Shown here piece after piece: positions 27,390 through 38,311 of a DNA stretch of 64,000 bases. Source of the DNA: Phycisphaerales bacterium UBA3190. Its GTDB lineage: Bacteria; Planctomycetota; Phycisphaerae; Phycisphaerales; UBA1924. Numbering within the stretch: position 1 is the first letter of the stretch; the number at the start of each line of letters is the position of its first letter. The notes beneath the pieces are model-generated. The model worked only from the letters and a program-made list of their open reading frames with translations, made no database searches and was not told the DNA's origin. Made by a program: the position numbers and the translations under genes. The stretch covers positions 328,440-392,439 of the forward strand of contig DEXG01000015.1 of the NCBI GenBank assembly GCA_002364005.1. The letters are read 5' to 3'.

Positions 27390-27899
27390 ATGCCCCCCCA
27401 CAACCGCATCGGACACGGCTACGACCTGCACCGCCTCGAGCCCAACGGCGATGGTCAGCCGGGTCGCCCGCTCATGCTCGGCGGGGTCGAGATCCAGCAC
27501 GATCGCGGCCCGATCGCCCATTCAGACGGCGATGCCCTGCTCCACGCCGTCACCGACGCCCTGCTCGGGGCCATCGGGGCCCCCGATATCGGGCAGCTCT
27601 TCCCCGACAACGATCCCAGGAACGAATCACAGAACTCGGTCGTATTCCTCGAAGCGGCGATGCAGCGCGTCCGAGATGCCGGGTTCACGATCGGGAATCT
27701 GGACGCGACCATCATCTGCGAACGCCCCAAGCTCAGCCCGCACAAGGACTTGATGCGCGCCAACCTCGCCGCGGGGCTCGGGGTTGCTGAGGATCAGGTC
27801 AACATCAAGGGCAAAACCCACGAAGGGGTCGATGCCCTCGGTCGCAACGAGGCCATCGAGGTCCATTGCGTCGTGCTGCTTGTGCCGGATGGTGCCTGA
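27390..27899 (+). CDS. ispF: 2-C-methyl-D-erythritol 2,4-cyclodiphosphate synthase
   Basis: Makes the cyclic diphosphate intermediate of the non-mevalonate isoprenoid pathway. RIGHGYDLHRL provides the metal-binding Asp and His, HSDGDALLHA a second conserved His/Asp region, and the C-terminus has IKGKTHEGVDALGR. At 169 residues it is slightly longer than usual due to an insertion after residue 12. The start at 27390 gives a typical N-terminus; no strong SD. Its stop directly abuts the stop of the opposite gene (TGATCA). No ispD neighbour is present. Confidence 0.95.
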   Translation: MPPHNRIGHGYDLHRLEPNGDGQPGRPLMLGGVEIQHDRGPIAHSDGDALLHAVTDALLGAIGAPDIGQLFPDNDPRNESQNSVVFLEAAMQRVRDAGFTIGNLDATIICERPKLSPHKDLMRANLAAGLGVAEDQVNIKGKTHEGVDALGRNEAIEVHCVVLLVPDGA

Positions 27900-29072
27900 T
27901 CAGTTCTTGGCGTGCTCAATGGCGATCAACGCATAGGCGGCGATGAGGATGTCGTTGTTCTCCATCCAGCGCGATTCGAAGACCTTGAAAGCGCCACTGA
28001 CGAACTGCAGCTCGTGGAGCTTGTCGATCATCTCCTCACGCCAGTTGTGCCCGTTGATCTCATCGATCCCGGCCTCATCGAGCGCCCGAGCCATGGTGCA
28101 CAGGTAGTAGTAGTACCCCTGCATGCCCAGCCCCGGGTTCTCTTCGATGGTGTAGTTCTGCTCGATCCACTCCATCGCTTCGGTGAGGCGTGCATCGTCC
28201 GGGTCCAGATTGGCAAACAACAGCGACTTGAAGCCGGCATAGGTCATCGAGCCGTACGCACGCAGCCGCACGATCTCGGTGCCCGCCTCGGTCGTCTCGA
28301 TGGTGGTCCCCGCCTGCGATTGCCCGGCCTCGCCGTCGACCGATTCGATATTGGGCACCGTCGCGTAGATGAACCCACCCTGCTCCGAGTCGTCGGCATA
28401 GGGCATCTCGTTGATCTCGTCGCTCATCTGAACACGCGAGAGGAACACCAACGCCCGCTGGTATGCCGCGTCATTCGTCGAAACCCCCGTATCGTGCAGC
28501 GCTTGCATGAAGAAGCTCAGGTTCGACAGGTCCGGGCGCCCGTGCTTGCCATACCCCACGCCGCCGTAGTACGGGTGATTGATACCGATCGCATCGTCGA
28601 AGCCCGGATCGTTGGGGTTGGCGTTGTTGAAATCGCCGTATTGCAGGGTCTTGAGGTACGACTGCCCCTTGAGCATCGCCTCGAGCGCCTCGGGTCGGTT
28701 GACCATCGAGAGCGCTGAGAGGCAGATCGCGGTGTTGTATGTCGGGAGCATGTCCTTGTAGAAGCCGCCGTCGGGCTGCTGATGCTTGAGGATGTACCGG
28801 GTCGCGGTCGCCACTACCGGATGACGCTCATCGACGCCCGGATCGAGCATGAAGCCGTTGATCACCAGCCCGGTGATCGCCGGGAGCGTCTGCACCTCGG
28901 GATCGTCATCAAACCCAAGGGTGATGGGATTCTGGCGGGACTCAAGGTACTGCATGGCCCGATGCGCCACCAGATCCGCCTTGCGTTGGTGCTCACCACT
29001 GATCGGCCCCGCGTGTGCCAGCGAAACCAGGGTCGAAACGATCGTTGCAGCAAAGGCGAACTTGTTGATCAT
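27900..29072 (-). CDS. Secreted prenyltransferase/squalene-cyclase-fold repeat protein
   Basis: A 390-residue protein with a signal peptide (ending SLAHAG) and an alpha/alpha-barrel type repeat domain: QPDGGFYKDML, ITGLVINGFML and TYAGFKSLLFA are typical of the prenyltransferase/squalene-oxidase repeat. The cyclase DxDD acid motif is not seen, so it is probably not an enzyme of triterpene synthesis. Such exported repeat proteins are frequent in planctomycetes and their role is unknown. It converges with ispF without a gap. Confidence 0.75.
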   Translation of the reverse strand: MINKFAFAATIVSTLVSLAHAGPISGEHQRKADLVAHRAMQYLESRQNPITLGFDDDPEVQTLPAITGLVINGFMLDPGVDERHPVVATATRYILKHQQPDGGFYKDMLPTYNTAICLSALSMVNRPEALEAMLKGQSYLKTLQYGDFNNANPNDPGFDDAIGINHPYYGGVGYGKHGRPDLSNLSFFMQALHDTGVSTNDAAYQRALVFLSRVQMSDEINEMPYADDSEQGGFIYATVPNIESVDGEAGQSQAGTTIETTEAGTEIVRLRAYGSMTYAGFKSLLFANLDPDDARLTEAMEWIEQNYTIEENPGLGMQGYYYYLCTMARALDEAGIDEINGHNWREEMIDKLHELQFVSGAFKVFESRWMENNDILIAAYALIAIEHAKN

Positions 29073-29101
29073 GGCTCATCTCTCAATAAATACTTTTCCG
29101 G

Positions 29102-29833
29102 CTATGAAGACGATACACCCATCACGATAGCGGCAGCAGCGGCGGCCGCGGCTTCGATGCGCAACACAAAGCGCCCGAAACAATGGACAGGCACCCCCGC
29201 TTCAACGAACAAACCCCGCTCTGTATTGCTCCAGCCCCCCTCAGGGCCAACAAGAAGCACGGTTCTGGCCCCGCAAGCCGATCCAGCGTCCCAAGGACCG
29301 CCTGTCGCATCGGCGATCATCGCGTCCGGGTCCCCCAGTGCGTCGAGGAACGCGATCGGTTCACCGATCTCAAGCCGCCACGGGCGCCGACACTGCTTCA
29401 TCGCCTCGTCGGCGATACGGGCCAGTTTCTCAGGACGAAGCGAATCGGGTTTTCGCTGCGATCGATCGCATAGGAGCGGGCGATATCGGCTCACACCGAG
29501 CTGGGTGAGCTGGTCGATCATGCGATCGAGCCGATCACCTTTGGGCAGCGCAGCCCAAATCTCGACCATCGGCTCAATCGCCCCATCGCTCTCCACAGGG
29601 CCTAAGTCAAGAACAAGCACGGGTTTAGATCGCGATCCGCCGACTGATTCGAGCACCCCCGTCGCGTGGTGCCCCGCACCGTCAAGCAGGAGCAGGCGCT
29701 CGCCCGGGCGAACTCGTTTGACCCGGACCGCGTGGTGGGCCTCATCGCCATCGATTTCGATGCGTTGCCCCGCCTGGCACTGGGCAAGGTCCGAGAACAA
29801 GACACAATGGGCGATCGCTTCGCTGCCGGGCAT
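29102..29833 (-). CDS. rsmE: 16S rRNA (uracil-1498-N3) methyltransferase RsmE
   Basis: A SPOUT-fold methyltransferase of 243 residues that modifies U1498 of 16S rRNA. The N-terminal PUA-like domain has EAHHAVRVKRVRPGERLLLLDG, split here as EAHHAVRVKR and GERLLLLDG; the knot region carries LLVGPEGGWSNTE and FVLRIEAAAA. The start at 29833 (MPGSEAIAHC) gives the normal family length. The frame is open for 89 more codons upstream, but that part would overlap the acidic-protein gene on the other strand and has no family likeness. Confidence 0.88.
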   Translation of the reverse strand: MPGSEAIAHCVLFSDLAQCQAGQRIEIDGDEAHHAVRVKRVRPGERLLLLDGAGHHATGVLESVGGSRSKPVLVLDLGPVESDGAIEPMVEIWAALPKGDRLDRMIDQLTQLGVSRYRPLLCDRSQRKPDSLRPEKLARIADEAMKQCRRPWRLEIGEPIAFLDALGDPDAMIADATGGPWDAGSACGARTVLLVGPEGGWSNTERGLFVEAGVPVHCFGRFVLRIEAAAAAAAAIVMGVSSS

Positions 29834-29938
29834 GGGCAAGGATATGCCCGCGCGGGATGGTGATCCGGCGCACTGATCCGCACAAAACCACCTATCTGCC
29901 TTGAGAACAGAGCCAAAACTCCCGATGATCGCGTTGCA

Positions 29939-31480
29939 TTGAGCACCGAAGATCCCAAACACGATGACCAGACGCGGGAGCTGGAAGATTCGATCGACCA
30001 TCTGCTCGACGAAATCGATACTCCGCGCGCCGATGGCGACGAGCCCGCGCCTGTGCCCGATGCGCCTGAGAGCATCGGCGAATCGGAAGATGCACAGCAA
30101 ACACTCGAGTCACTCGAAGCGGTCGAACAGAGCGCGCAGTCGTTGATCGAGGACGCGATCGACGACCTGGTCGATGCCGCCGCCAAGGCGAATCCCGAAC
30201 CGACTCCCGAAGCCGAAACCGACACCGAACCGGCAAGCAACACAACACTCAGCGACGAGGTCATCGATGCCGCCCTCGATGCGCTCGAAGACACCCCGGT
30301 CGCGCCCGTGCCGGAAGTGTCCAGCGAGGTGGCAGCCGATGTGGCCCAATCGCAGAGTCCTGCCCCTACACCCGACGCCCAGCCAGAATCAACCGAAGCG
30401 CAGTCCACGCCTGAGGACCGCGACGAGTCCGACACCGATTCGCTGATCAACGACATCGCCGACGAGCTGACCAACAGCGCCCCCGCGAGCGAACAACCCT
30501 CGGCAGATATCCAAGAGCCAACTCCCCAGCCAATCCAAGAGCCAACCCAAGAGGCAGCTCAAGAGGCAACTCAAGAGACAGCCCAAGAGCCAACCCCAAA
30601 GACAGATCAGACGCAAGACGAGCCCGCAGCCGACGATGACAACGCGGCCACAGACGAGACCGCAGAGCCGCATCCCGAACAGGACGAACAGACCGAGCAG
30701 GACCAGACAGAAGCAGACGATGCGATCGGCTCGATCACCGACCTCGACACCACACTGGCAGGCATCGATGATGCACTCCTGATGGGGGACTTCGAGAGTC
30801 CAGACGGCGACACGATCAGCACTGATTCGCTTGAGCAGAGCGACGCGACATCCCTCCTTGACCAGTTGGGCATCAGCGACATCGGACTCGAAGCATCGAC
30901 GGCCGAGGATGACGCGCCACCAACCGAGACGCCCCTGCCCACCCCGACAGCGTCGACACACGCAGCGGAAGAACGACAATCGGAACCGGAACCGAACGCG
31001 TCCACATCCGATCCTGAGCCCCAACCCGAACCCGTCGCGATCGATGCTGAGAGCGCAGCCAAAGCCCGTGCCCAAGAGGCCCAGTCACACCAGCGCGTGG
31101 CCGAACGCGAGACACCCAAACCCGTCACCCCCAAGCCGCTGGGCCAGGATGCCGACGACGAGGTCCTGTCGATCTGGGCAACAGCGCAGCGTTTTATTGT
31201 GACGCATGCAATGCGTGCATACACGCTCGCCAGAGTGCAAGGCGGCCCGTTTGCCGCCAAGCTCGTGCTGCTGATCAACAAGCCCATCAAAGATCGCCCC
31301 GCGCAGCTTCGCGACTCGATCGGGTACCTCGCGTTGTGGACCACCCTGCTGGCCATGATCCTGTGGGTCTATCTCGCGTTCATTCGCGAAACCCCGACCC
31401 CGGTCCCAAGCCAGGCACCGACCCGGGTCATGCTGCCCGGCGAGAGTGGCGACCCGCTCGTGCACAACGAGTCGCCCTAA
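29939..31480 (+). CDS. Very acidic, repeat-rich protein with one C-terminal membrane helix
   Basis: A 513-residue protein of unknown function, with a TTG start and no strong SD. The first about 370 residues are dominated by Glu, Asp, Ala, Pro, Thr and Gln and are probably disordered; a run of QEPT/QEAA/QETA units is encoded by 12-base tandem repeats at 30537-30596. Near residue 400 a better-ordered basic segment follows (WATAQRFIVTHAMRAYTLAR), then a hydrophobic helix near 468-485 (LWTTLLAMILWVYLAF) and a short tail. It is probably a membrane-tethered cytoplasmic protein. It lacks recognisable domains. Confidence 0.7.
   Translation: MSTEDPKHDDQTRELEDSIDHLLDEIDTPRADGDEPAPVPDAPESIGESEDAQQTLESLEAVEQSAQSLIEDAIDDLVDAAAKANPEPTPEAETDTEPASNTTLSDEVIDAALDALEDTPVAPVPEVSSEVAADVAQSQSPAPTPDAQPESTEAQSTPEDRDESDTDSLINDIADELTNSAPASEQPSADIQEPTPQPIQEPTQEAAQEATQETAQEPTPKTDQTQDEPAADDDNAATDETAEPHPEQDEQTEQDQTEADDAIGSITDLDTTLAGIDDALLMGDFESPDGDTISTDSLEQSDATSLLDQLGISDIGLEASTAEDDAPPTETPLPTPTASTHAAEERQSEPEPNASTSDPEPQPEPVAIDAESAAKARAQEAQSHQRVAERETPKPVTPKPLGQDADDEVLSIWATAQRFIVTHAMRAYTLARVQGGPFAAKLVLLINKPIKDRPAQLRDSIGYLALWTTLLAMILWVYLAFIRETPTPVPSQAPTRVMLPGESGDPLVHNESP
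30537..30596 (+). repeat. Five 12-base tandem repeats inside the acidic gene
   Basis: Units AAGAGCCAACCC, AAGAGGCAGCTC, AAGAGGCAACTC, AAGAGACAGCCC, AAGAGCCAACCC encode four residues each (QE-P/A-T/A). Copy number could vary between strains without a frameshift. Confidence 0.8.
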
Positions 31481-31530
31481 CACGCTCGATCCGATCAACC
31501 GAGCAAGACAACGCCCTCGGCCTGAACGCG

Positions 31531-31695
31531 ATGGTCGATACCCCCAAGATCGATCAGTACGGCAGCGCGGTCGAGCAGGTCTTCAATCGGGTCGGCCACG
31601 ACCCGGCCGACTTCCGGTGCCTGCGTCTGACCGTGGAGCACCCCCCGCTATCCTCGCGGGTCATCGCCCGCTATCAGCTTCCCGAGGCGCCCTGA
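31531..31695 (+). CDS. Possible 54-residue protein
   Basis: A short frame (MVDTPKIDQYGSAVEQVFNR...) with balanced composition between the acidic gene and the convergent peptidase gene, whose 3' end it overlaps by 22 bases. No SD and no known motif. It could be a real small cytoplasmic protein or chance; the residues look more protein-like than typical out-of-frame readings here. Confidence 0.4.
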   Translation: MVDTPKIDQYGSAVEQVFNRVGHDPADFRCLRLTVEHPPLSSRVIARYQLPEAP

Positions 31696-32842
31696 TCTTC
31701 ATCATCGGACACCTGTTCGAGCAAAGACCGGCGCCACTGATCGCTGAGCTGCTCGAAGGGGATCGCCATCACTGTGGTTGATGCCTCATCGAGCGTATCG
31801 CCATGCCCCAAGCGGGTGAACCAGGCGTTGCGGGTGTCCTTGCCGAAGGTCCGATCGATGTAATCGATCATCGACCAGCCCTGCAGGTAGACATGCATCC
31901 CGTGGCTCACCGCTTCGCCCTTGAAGTCGCCGAGCTGCTCCCAGCGGCGCAGGTTGTCCGTCTCGGCCAGCCGCACGATGCGTTTGTTCTTGCGTTCCCA
32001 CGAATCCCGGAACAATCCCGCGGCAACCTCGGCCACGCCTTCGAGCGACCACCATGGAGCCGCGTTGATGACCGGGCCATACTCGAAACTCACCGCATGA
32101 CCGATCTCGTGGGCCAACAGTGGGTCGAGCCGGTCCTGCCCCATCTCGTCACGCCCGAGGATCTTGATCGATTCGCCCGGCTCGTTCCAGCCCGAGATGC
32201 CCGCGGTGTATGAGGGGTAGATCGAGGCCTGCAGTTCCCGCATCTTTGGGTAGATCTTCACGACCACCTCGTGCAGGTCACCGCCGTTGGGATCAATGCC
32301 CATGTCCTGTGCGATCGCGTCGCGGATCGCGGGCACGCGCTCCATGGCCAGCTGGGCGATGTCGTGGTGCACCTCGTCGCAGTAGATCCGCACGCCCGGG
32401 GTATCGAGCAGGGCAATCTCCCACGCCCGCCCGGTGAAATGCCACTGGCCCTTGGTACTGCCGATTGGCGCGAACCGGGCCGGCATCTCGTATCGGCGCG
32501 GCTTCTCCTCGCTGGGCACCTGCCACGAGAAGACCAGCGGCGCGATGACCGAGCCATCATCGTCGAGCACCACCTGGGCCTGCGCATCAAGCTCGACACG
32601 CAGGTCATCGACCGGGCTGACATCAAGATCGGCGAACCACGCGCGATGCTCGGTGATGAGGACCGGGTCGCTCGGATCGATCATGGCCATGTACGCGCCA
32701 GGGTCCTGACGATCGATCGCCGACTGCATGGTCTCGACCACCTGACGCACCCGCTGCGCCTCGAGTGCATCGTTGGGCAGCGGCACGCTGGCACAAGCGA
32801 ACGCGGCACACAGGCCCAGCAGGATCGCACCGACAGATCGCA

Positions 32843-32843
<1 letters not shown>
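31674..32843 (-). CDS. Exported gluzincin-type metallopeptidase (HExxH)
   Basis: A 389-residue protein with an N-terminal export signal (ILLGLCAAFACAS) and zinc-peptidase motif HEIGH at 245-249; WSLEGVAEVAAG about 20 residues on supplies the third ligand Glu. This resembles the peptidase MA-like (M1/M61-related) group. About 240 residues precede the motif, perhaps an accessory domain (an NTF2-like or SnoaL-like start is possible, LEAQRVRQVVETMQSA). Its ATG overlaps the asnS stop (TGATG), so it is co-transcribed with asnS. Substrate unknown. Confidence 0.78.
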
Positions 32844-34258
<1,415 letters not shown>

Positions 34259-34368
34259 GCGAGCTTGGGCCTTTCGCTGTGGATGGGGTGAGGTGGATCA
34301 TATCGCCCGAACCTCCGATGTTTCATGGCATTGAACGGATCAGATCAGTGGGTGCTATCCTTTTCACC

Positions 34369-35526
34369 ATGGCGCGCGCGACCGAGATCGAACCCATCTC
34401 CCCGCTTGGATTGACCCTGGAGCAGTTCAGGGCCGTCTGTGCGCAGGAGGGGGTCGGGCCCGGGCGGGCCAAATCGGCCTACCACGCGGTCTTCCGCGAC
34501 GGCAAGGCCCACGACGCCCCTGCCCAAATTGTCGTCCCCGAGATCGTCAAACGCCACGAGGAGCTTGTCGACGAGGGAGTCACGATCAAGTTCGTCCAGC
34601 GCCTGCCCAACCCCAACCACCGCCTGGCAGATAAGGGCATCGACTTCGACGATATCGAGTCGGTCATCATCCCCATGCAGGGGCGATCTGGGCGCAAGAC
34701 CCACACCCTCTGTGTCAGCTCGCAGGTCGGCTGTGCGATGGGTTGCGACTTCTGCGAGACCGCCCAGATGGGGCTGATGCGTTCGCTCCGGGCCGACGAG
34801 ATCGTCCAGCAGTGGTGGTCGGCCAAGTTCATAGAGGGCATACACATCGACAACATCGTGTTCATGGGCATGGGCGAGCCGATGGACAACCTCGACGAGG
34901 TCCTCAAGGCCGTCGCATGCCTGACCGATCGCCATGGGGCGAGCATCCCCATGAGCGCCATCACCATCAGCACCGTCGGCCGGGTCGATGGGCTGCGGCA
35001 AATCGAGCAGCAGGTCCAGCAGCCCGGCTGGGGCAAGCTGGGGCTGGCACTCTCGCTCAACGCCCCCAACGACGAGATCCGCTCCAAGCTCATGCCCATC
35101 AACAAGAAATGGGACATGGCCGAACTGCAGCAGGTGCTCATCGACCTGCGCGAAGTCCGAGGCGGACGCAAGATCATGATCGAGTATGTGCTCATCCCCG
35201 GCGTCAACGCCGAGATCGAGCACGCCGACCAGCTGGCCGAGTGGATGAAGCCGTTCAAACGCGACGATGAACGCGACACGCACAAGGGGCACACCGGGCT
35301 GCTCAATGTCATCCCCTACAACCCGCGGCGCGACTCGCCCTGGCCCGCACCGACTCAAGAGCAAGTCGACGCCTTTGTGCTGCGGCTGATGTCACACGGC
35401 ATCTTCGTGAATCGGCGGCGAACCAAGGGGCGTGATACCATGGCCGCGTGCGGCCAGTTGGGGACCGCCGAGATCCGCAAACGAAAACTGGTGCCCCTGA
35501 CGACCAACCAAACCAACGATGCCTGA
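34369..35526 (+). CDS. rlmN: Dual-specificity 23S rRNA/tRNA adenine-C2 methyltransferase RlmN
   Basis: A radical-SAM enzyme that methylates A2503 of 23S rRNA (and A37 of some tRNAs). The cluster motif is CAMGCDFC (Cys122, 126, 129), with GMGEPMDN typical of RlmN and a C-terminal AACGQL carrying the second catalytic Cys. Of 385 residues, the length is normal. The start at 34369 is preceded by ATCCTTTTCACC without a strong SD. Its stop overlaps the next gene by eight bases. Confidence 0.93.
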   Translation: MARATEIEPISPLGLTLEQFRAVCAQEGVGPGRAKSAYHAVFRDGKAHDAPAQIVVPEIVKRHEELVDEGVTIKFVQRLPNPNHRLADKGIDFDDIESVIIPMQGRSGRKTHTLCVSSQVGCAMGCDFCETAQMGLMRSLRADEIVQQWWSAKFIEGIHIDNIVFMGMGEPMDNLDEVLKAVACLTDRHGASIPMSAITISTVGRVDGLRQIEQQVQQPGWGKLGLALSLNAPNDEIRSKLMPINKKWDMAELQQVLIDLREVRGGRKIMIEYVLIPGVNAEIEHADQLAEWMKPFKRDDERDTHKGHTGLLNVIPYNPRRDSPWPAPTQEQVDAFVLRLMSHGIFVNRRRTKGRDTMAACGQLGTAEIRKRKLVPLTTNQTNDA

Positions 35527-38092
35527 AACGACAGCGAGCGATGGGACCCCGCAGCGGCGCGTGAAACGCGGGCTGGTTCGCACGCATCCCGTCTGGTTCA
35601 TCGGGCTGACCCTGATCGTGCTGGTCTTCTCCAACCTCTCTGACCGGAGAGCCGACGAAGCGCGACTGGCCTGGGGGAACGCCTTCCTCGACAATCACGA
35701 CGCCCCGACCTACGAGGTTGATACCACCGGGTTGCCCGTCAACGCCAACCCGCTGCCTTATCGCGTCGTTGTCGAAGGCGACCCGGATTCCACCCTGCCG
35801 CCCGTCCTGCTGCTCCACGGCTCACCCGGCGCGGCCAACGGCTTCGAGGGGCTTGCCCCCAAGCTCACCGAGGGCGGGCGACGGGCCCTCTACCTCGACC
35901 TGCCGGGGTTCGGCTCACAGGCCGAGCCGCCATCGCGAGGCAGCGTCTTCGAGGACTACAGCGCCGACACATTCGCCCGAATCCTCTGGCGCTTGCTCGA
36001 AGCGATGGGCGACGAACAACGCGTGCATGTCGTGGGCTGGTCCAACAGCGGGGCCGTCGGCCTGCGCATGATCGAGCAGCACCCCGAGCGTGTGGCCTCG
36101 CTGACGATGCTCGCCGCGGTGGGTGCCCAGGAGAACGAGGGCACGGGCTCGTATTTCTTCGAGCACTTCAAATACAAAGCCGGTTGTCTTGTTCTCGTGG
36201 ACGCGTCGCGTTTCTACCCCCACTTTGGACTACTGGGGCCCATGAGCGAGCGCCACGCCTTCCTCCGCTTCTTTGACGATACTGATCAGCGTGACCTGGG
36301 CGCGTTCATGGAAACCATCGACACGCCCACGATGATCATGCACGGGCGAGGTGACTTCCTCATTCCCGCCCGCGGGGCCGAGGACCATCATCGGCGGATC
36401 AAGACCTCTCGCCTGGTGATGATGGACGCGATGCACTTCATCCCCATGATCGAGGACCAGCGCGTCGAGGCCGCGTCCTACCTCAACCCCTTCTTCGCCC
36501 GCCACGACATTCCGGGCGTGGCTCCGGAAACCGACACGATCGATCTGGCGCCGGTCCCCACCCGCACCGGCACCGATGCCTGGCTCCACCTGGCCGGGGA
36601 TCTGCTTGAACAGCACGCCCCGTGGTGGATCGTGCTGATTCTGCTGACGGTCGTGATCCGTATTCACCCGCACGCGGGCGTGGCCTTCACGACCCTGCTG
36701 GTCGCCATGATGTCGGTCGACTTTGGCATCGCCCTGCTGGCCATCATCATCGGTCGGGTGTGGTGGATGAGCACACCCGCCATCCTCAACGAACCGGGGC
36801 GCACGCTCGATCGTCCCTGGACCTTCCTCGGCTGGGTCCGATCGCTGCTGTTTGCCGTGCCCGCGTTTGCCATCGGGATCATCGGTGCCACCCAGACGCT
36901 CCCGCTCACCCATCAGTTCGGATTGATCGGTTTCGTCGCGGGGATCGGTCTGACCGTACTGGCCCTGGCCGCCGTCCGCTTGGGCGTCACTTGGGAAGGT
37001 CGACAACGCATCAAGGGCTTCCTGCGACGCCTGACCAATCACGAGTACTACCCGAGCTGGGTACTGTACCTCCCCACACTCTGGGCCGCGTTGCGACGAC
37101 TCCTCTCTGGTAAGGGGCTGCGCCAGCTGACAGCAGTCAACCCCGGCTACGCCCACGACGGCGGGCTCAAGGAAGAACGCAAGTCCGAGCTCGATGCGCG
37201 ATTCCCCGAAGACCCGAGCATCCTCCGCTGCGCCCTGATCGAGCCCCACGAGGATCCCCAGCAGCGGGCCGCCCTCGCGTCTGAAGCCATCGACTCGAAT
37301 CCATCGCTGGGCGGCTACCCCATCATCGCCAAGCCCGACCAGGGCGCACGCGGGCAGGGGGTGCGGGTGCTCGGAGACCACGACGACCTCGCGCAGTACT
37401 GCATCGACCAGCCCAACCCGTTCGTGCTGCAGCGGTACCACCCGGGCCCGGTCGAGGTCGGGGTCCTCTGGATCCGCCACGCCCAGACCATCACCGAGCC
37501 CGCATCCCCCGCGGGCTTCATCTACGCGATCAATAAGAAGGACTTCCCCGAAGTGGTCGGCGATGGGAAGCACTCGATTCGCCAGCTCATCCTCAAACAC
37601 CCACGCCACCGGGCACAGGCCCACATGTTCGTGCGCCGAATGGGCAAACAGCAGCACCAGATCCCCGCTGCCGACGAACGCGTTCCGCTTGGCAACTTCG
37701 GGAACCACGCCCAGGGGGCGATGTTCACCGACGGCCAGGACCTGATCACGCCCGAGCTGAGCCAGCGTATCGACGCCATCGCCGATGGCTTCAGGGACAA
37801 GCACGGGCGTGGGTTCGACATCGGGCGGTTCGATGTCCGCTGCGTCTCATACGAGGCACTGAGACGGGGTGAGGACCTGGGGATTGTCGAGCTCAATGGG
37901 CTCACCAGCGAACCCACCAACATCTACGACCCCAACAGATCACTGCGATGGGCGTGGCGGACGATGCTCGGGTACTGGCGTCATGTCGAGACGCTCGCGG
38001 GTGCACGCATCGCCGACGGCTCGGGCGAACCCATCACCAAAAAAGAAGCGTGGGATATGCTCAACGATTTCCTGCGTGCGATGTCGCGGTAA
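35519..38092 (+). CDS. Fusion of alpha/beta hydrolase, membrane region and ATP-grasp ligase
   Basis: An 857-residue protein with three parts. After one membrane helix (about 24-41), residues 90-320 form an alpha/beta hydrolase with oxyanion HGSPG, nucleophile Ser175 in GWSNSG, Asp279 and His306. Residues about 368-490 contain four to five hydrophobic helices. The C-terminal part (about 505-850) starts EYYPSWVLYLP and has the ATP-grasp loop IAKPDQGARGQGV and IVELNGL near the end. Such ATP-grasp proteins join a carboxylate to an amine or other nucleophile. Product and substrate unknown; one inferred role is modification of a membrane or envelope compound. It overlaps rlmN by eight bases. Confidence 0.82.
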   Translation: MPETTASDGTPQRRVKRGLVRTHPVWFIGLTLIVLVFSNLSDRRADEARLAWGNAFLDNHDAPTYEVDTTGLPVNANPLPYRVVVEGDPDSTLPPVLLLHGSPGAANGFEGLAPKLTEGGRRALYLDLPGFGSQAEPPSRGSVFEDYSADTFARILWRLLEAMGDEQRVHVVGWSNSGAVGLRMIEQHPERVASLTMLAAVGAQENEGTGSYFFEHFKYKAGCLVLVDASRFYPHFGLLGPMSERHAFLRFFDDTDQRDLGAFMETIDTPTMIMHGRGDFLIPARGAEDHHRRIKTSRLVMMDAMHFIPMIEDQRVEAASYLNPFFARHDIPGVAPETDTIDLAPVPTRTGTDAWLHLAGDLLEQHAPWWIVLILLTVVIRIHPHAGVAFTTLLVAMMSVDFGIALLAIIIGRVWWMSTPAILNEPGRTLDRPWTFLGWVRSLLFAVPAFAIGIIGATQTLPLTHQFGLIGFVAGIGLTVLALAAVRLGVTWEGRQRIKGFLRRLTNHEYYPSWVLYLPTLWAALRRLLSGKGLRQLTAVNPGYAHDGGLKEERKSELDARFPEDPSILRCALIEPHEDPQQRAALASEAIDSNPSLGGYPIIAKPDQGARGQGVRVLGDHDDLAQYCIDQPNPFVLQRYHPGPVEVGVLWIRHAQTITEPASPAGFIYAINKKDFPEVVGDGKHSIRQLILKHPRHRAQAHMFVRRMGKQQHQIPAADERVPLGNFGNHAQGAMFTDGQDLITPELSQRIDAIADGFRDKHGRGFDIGRFDVRCVSYEALRRGEDLGIVELNGLTSEPTNIYDPNRSLRWAWRTMLGYWRHVETLAGARIADGSGEPITKKEAWDMLNDFLRAMSR

Positions 38093-38100
38093 CCCGCGTC

Positions 38101-38286
38101 TCAGTCTTCAAACTCGTCAAAGGCACCCTTCTCAGCCACCTCGTCGAGGTATTTCTGGAAGTCGCCCATCTTGTAAGAAATGAAGCAGAACGCGTGGTGC
38201 AGGGTGAGCCACTCCAGATCGGACTTGTCTTCGGGGATGTCCTTGCGAATCTGGTTGAACTCGGCCAGTAGTGTCTCGGCTTTCAT
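38101..38286 (-). CDS. Conserved-looking 61-residue acidic protein
   Basis: A short protein (MKAETLLAEFNQIRKDIPED...) with two predicted helices around EWLTLHHAFCFISYKMGDFQ and an acidic end FDEFED. It has a good SD (AGGAG) six bases before the ATG. No known motif was recognised; the aromatic/His pattern suggests a folded helical domain. It lies just downstream of znuB on the same strand and may be a late gene of that operon. Confidence 0.65.
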   Translation of the reverse strand: MKAETLLAEFNQIRKDIPEDKSDLEWLTLHHAFCFISYKMGDFQKYLDEVAEKGAFDEFED

Positions 38287-38311
38287 GGGTGTCTCCTGGG
38301 CTCGGCCCTGC

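Noticed and set aside
36230..37804. A 524-codon minus-strand frame opposite the fusion gene
   Set aside because: Antisense shadow with composition typical of GC-skewed third positions and no motif.
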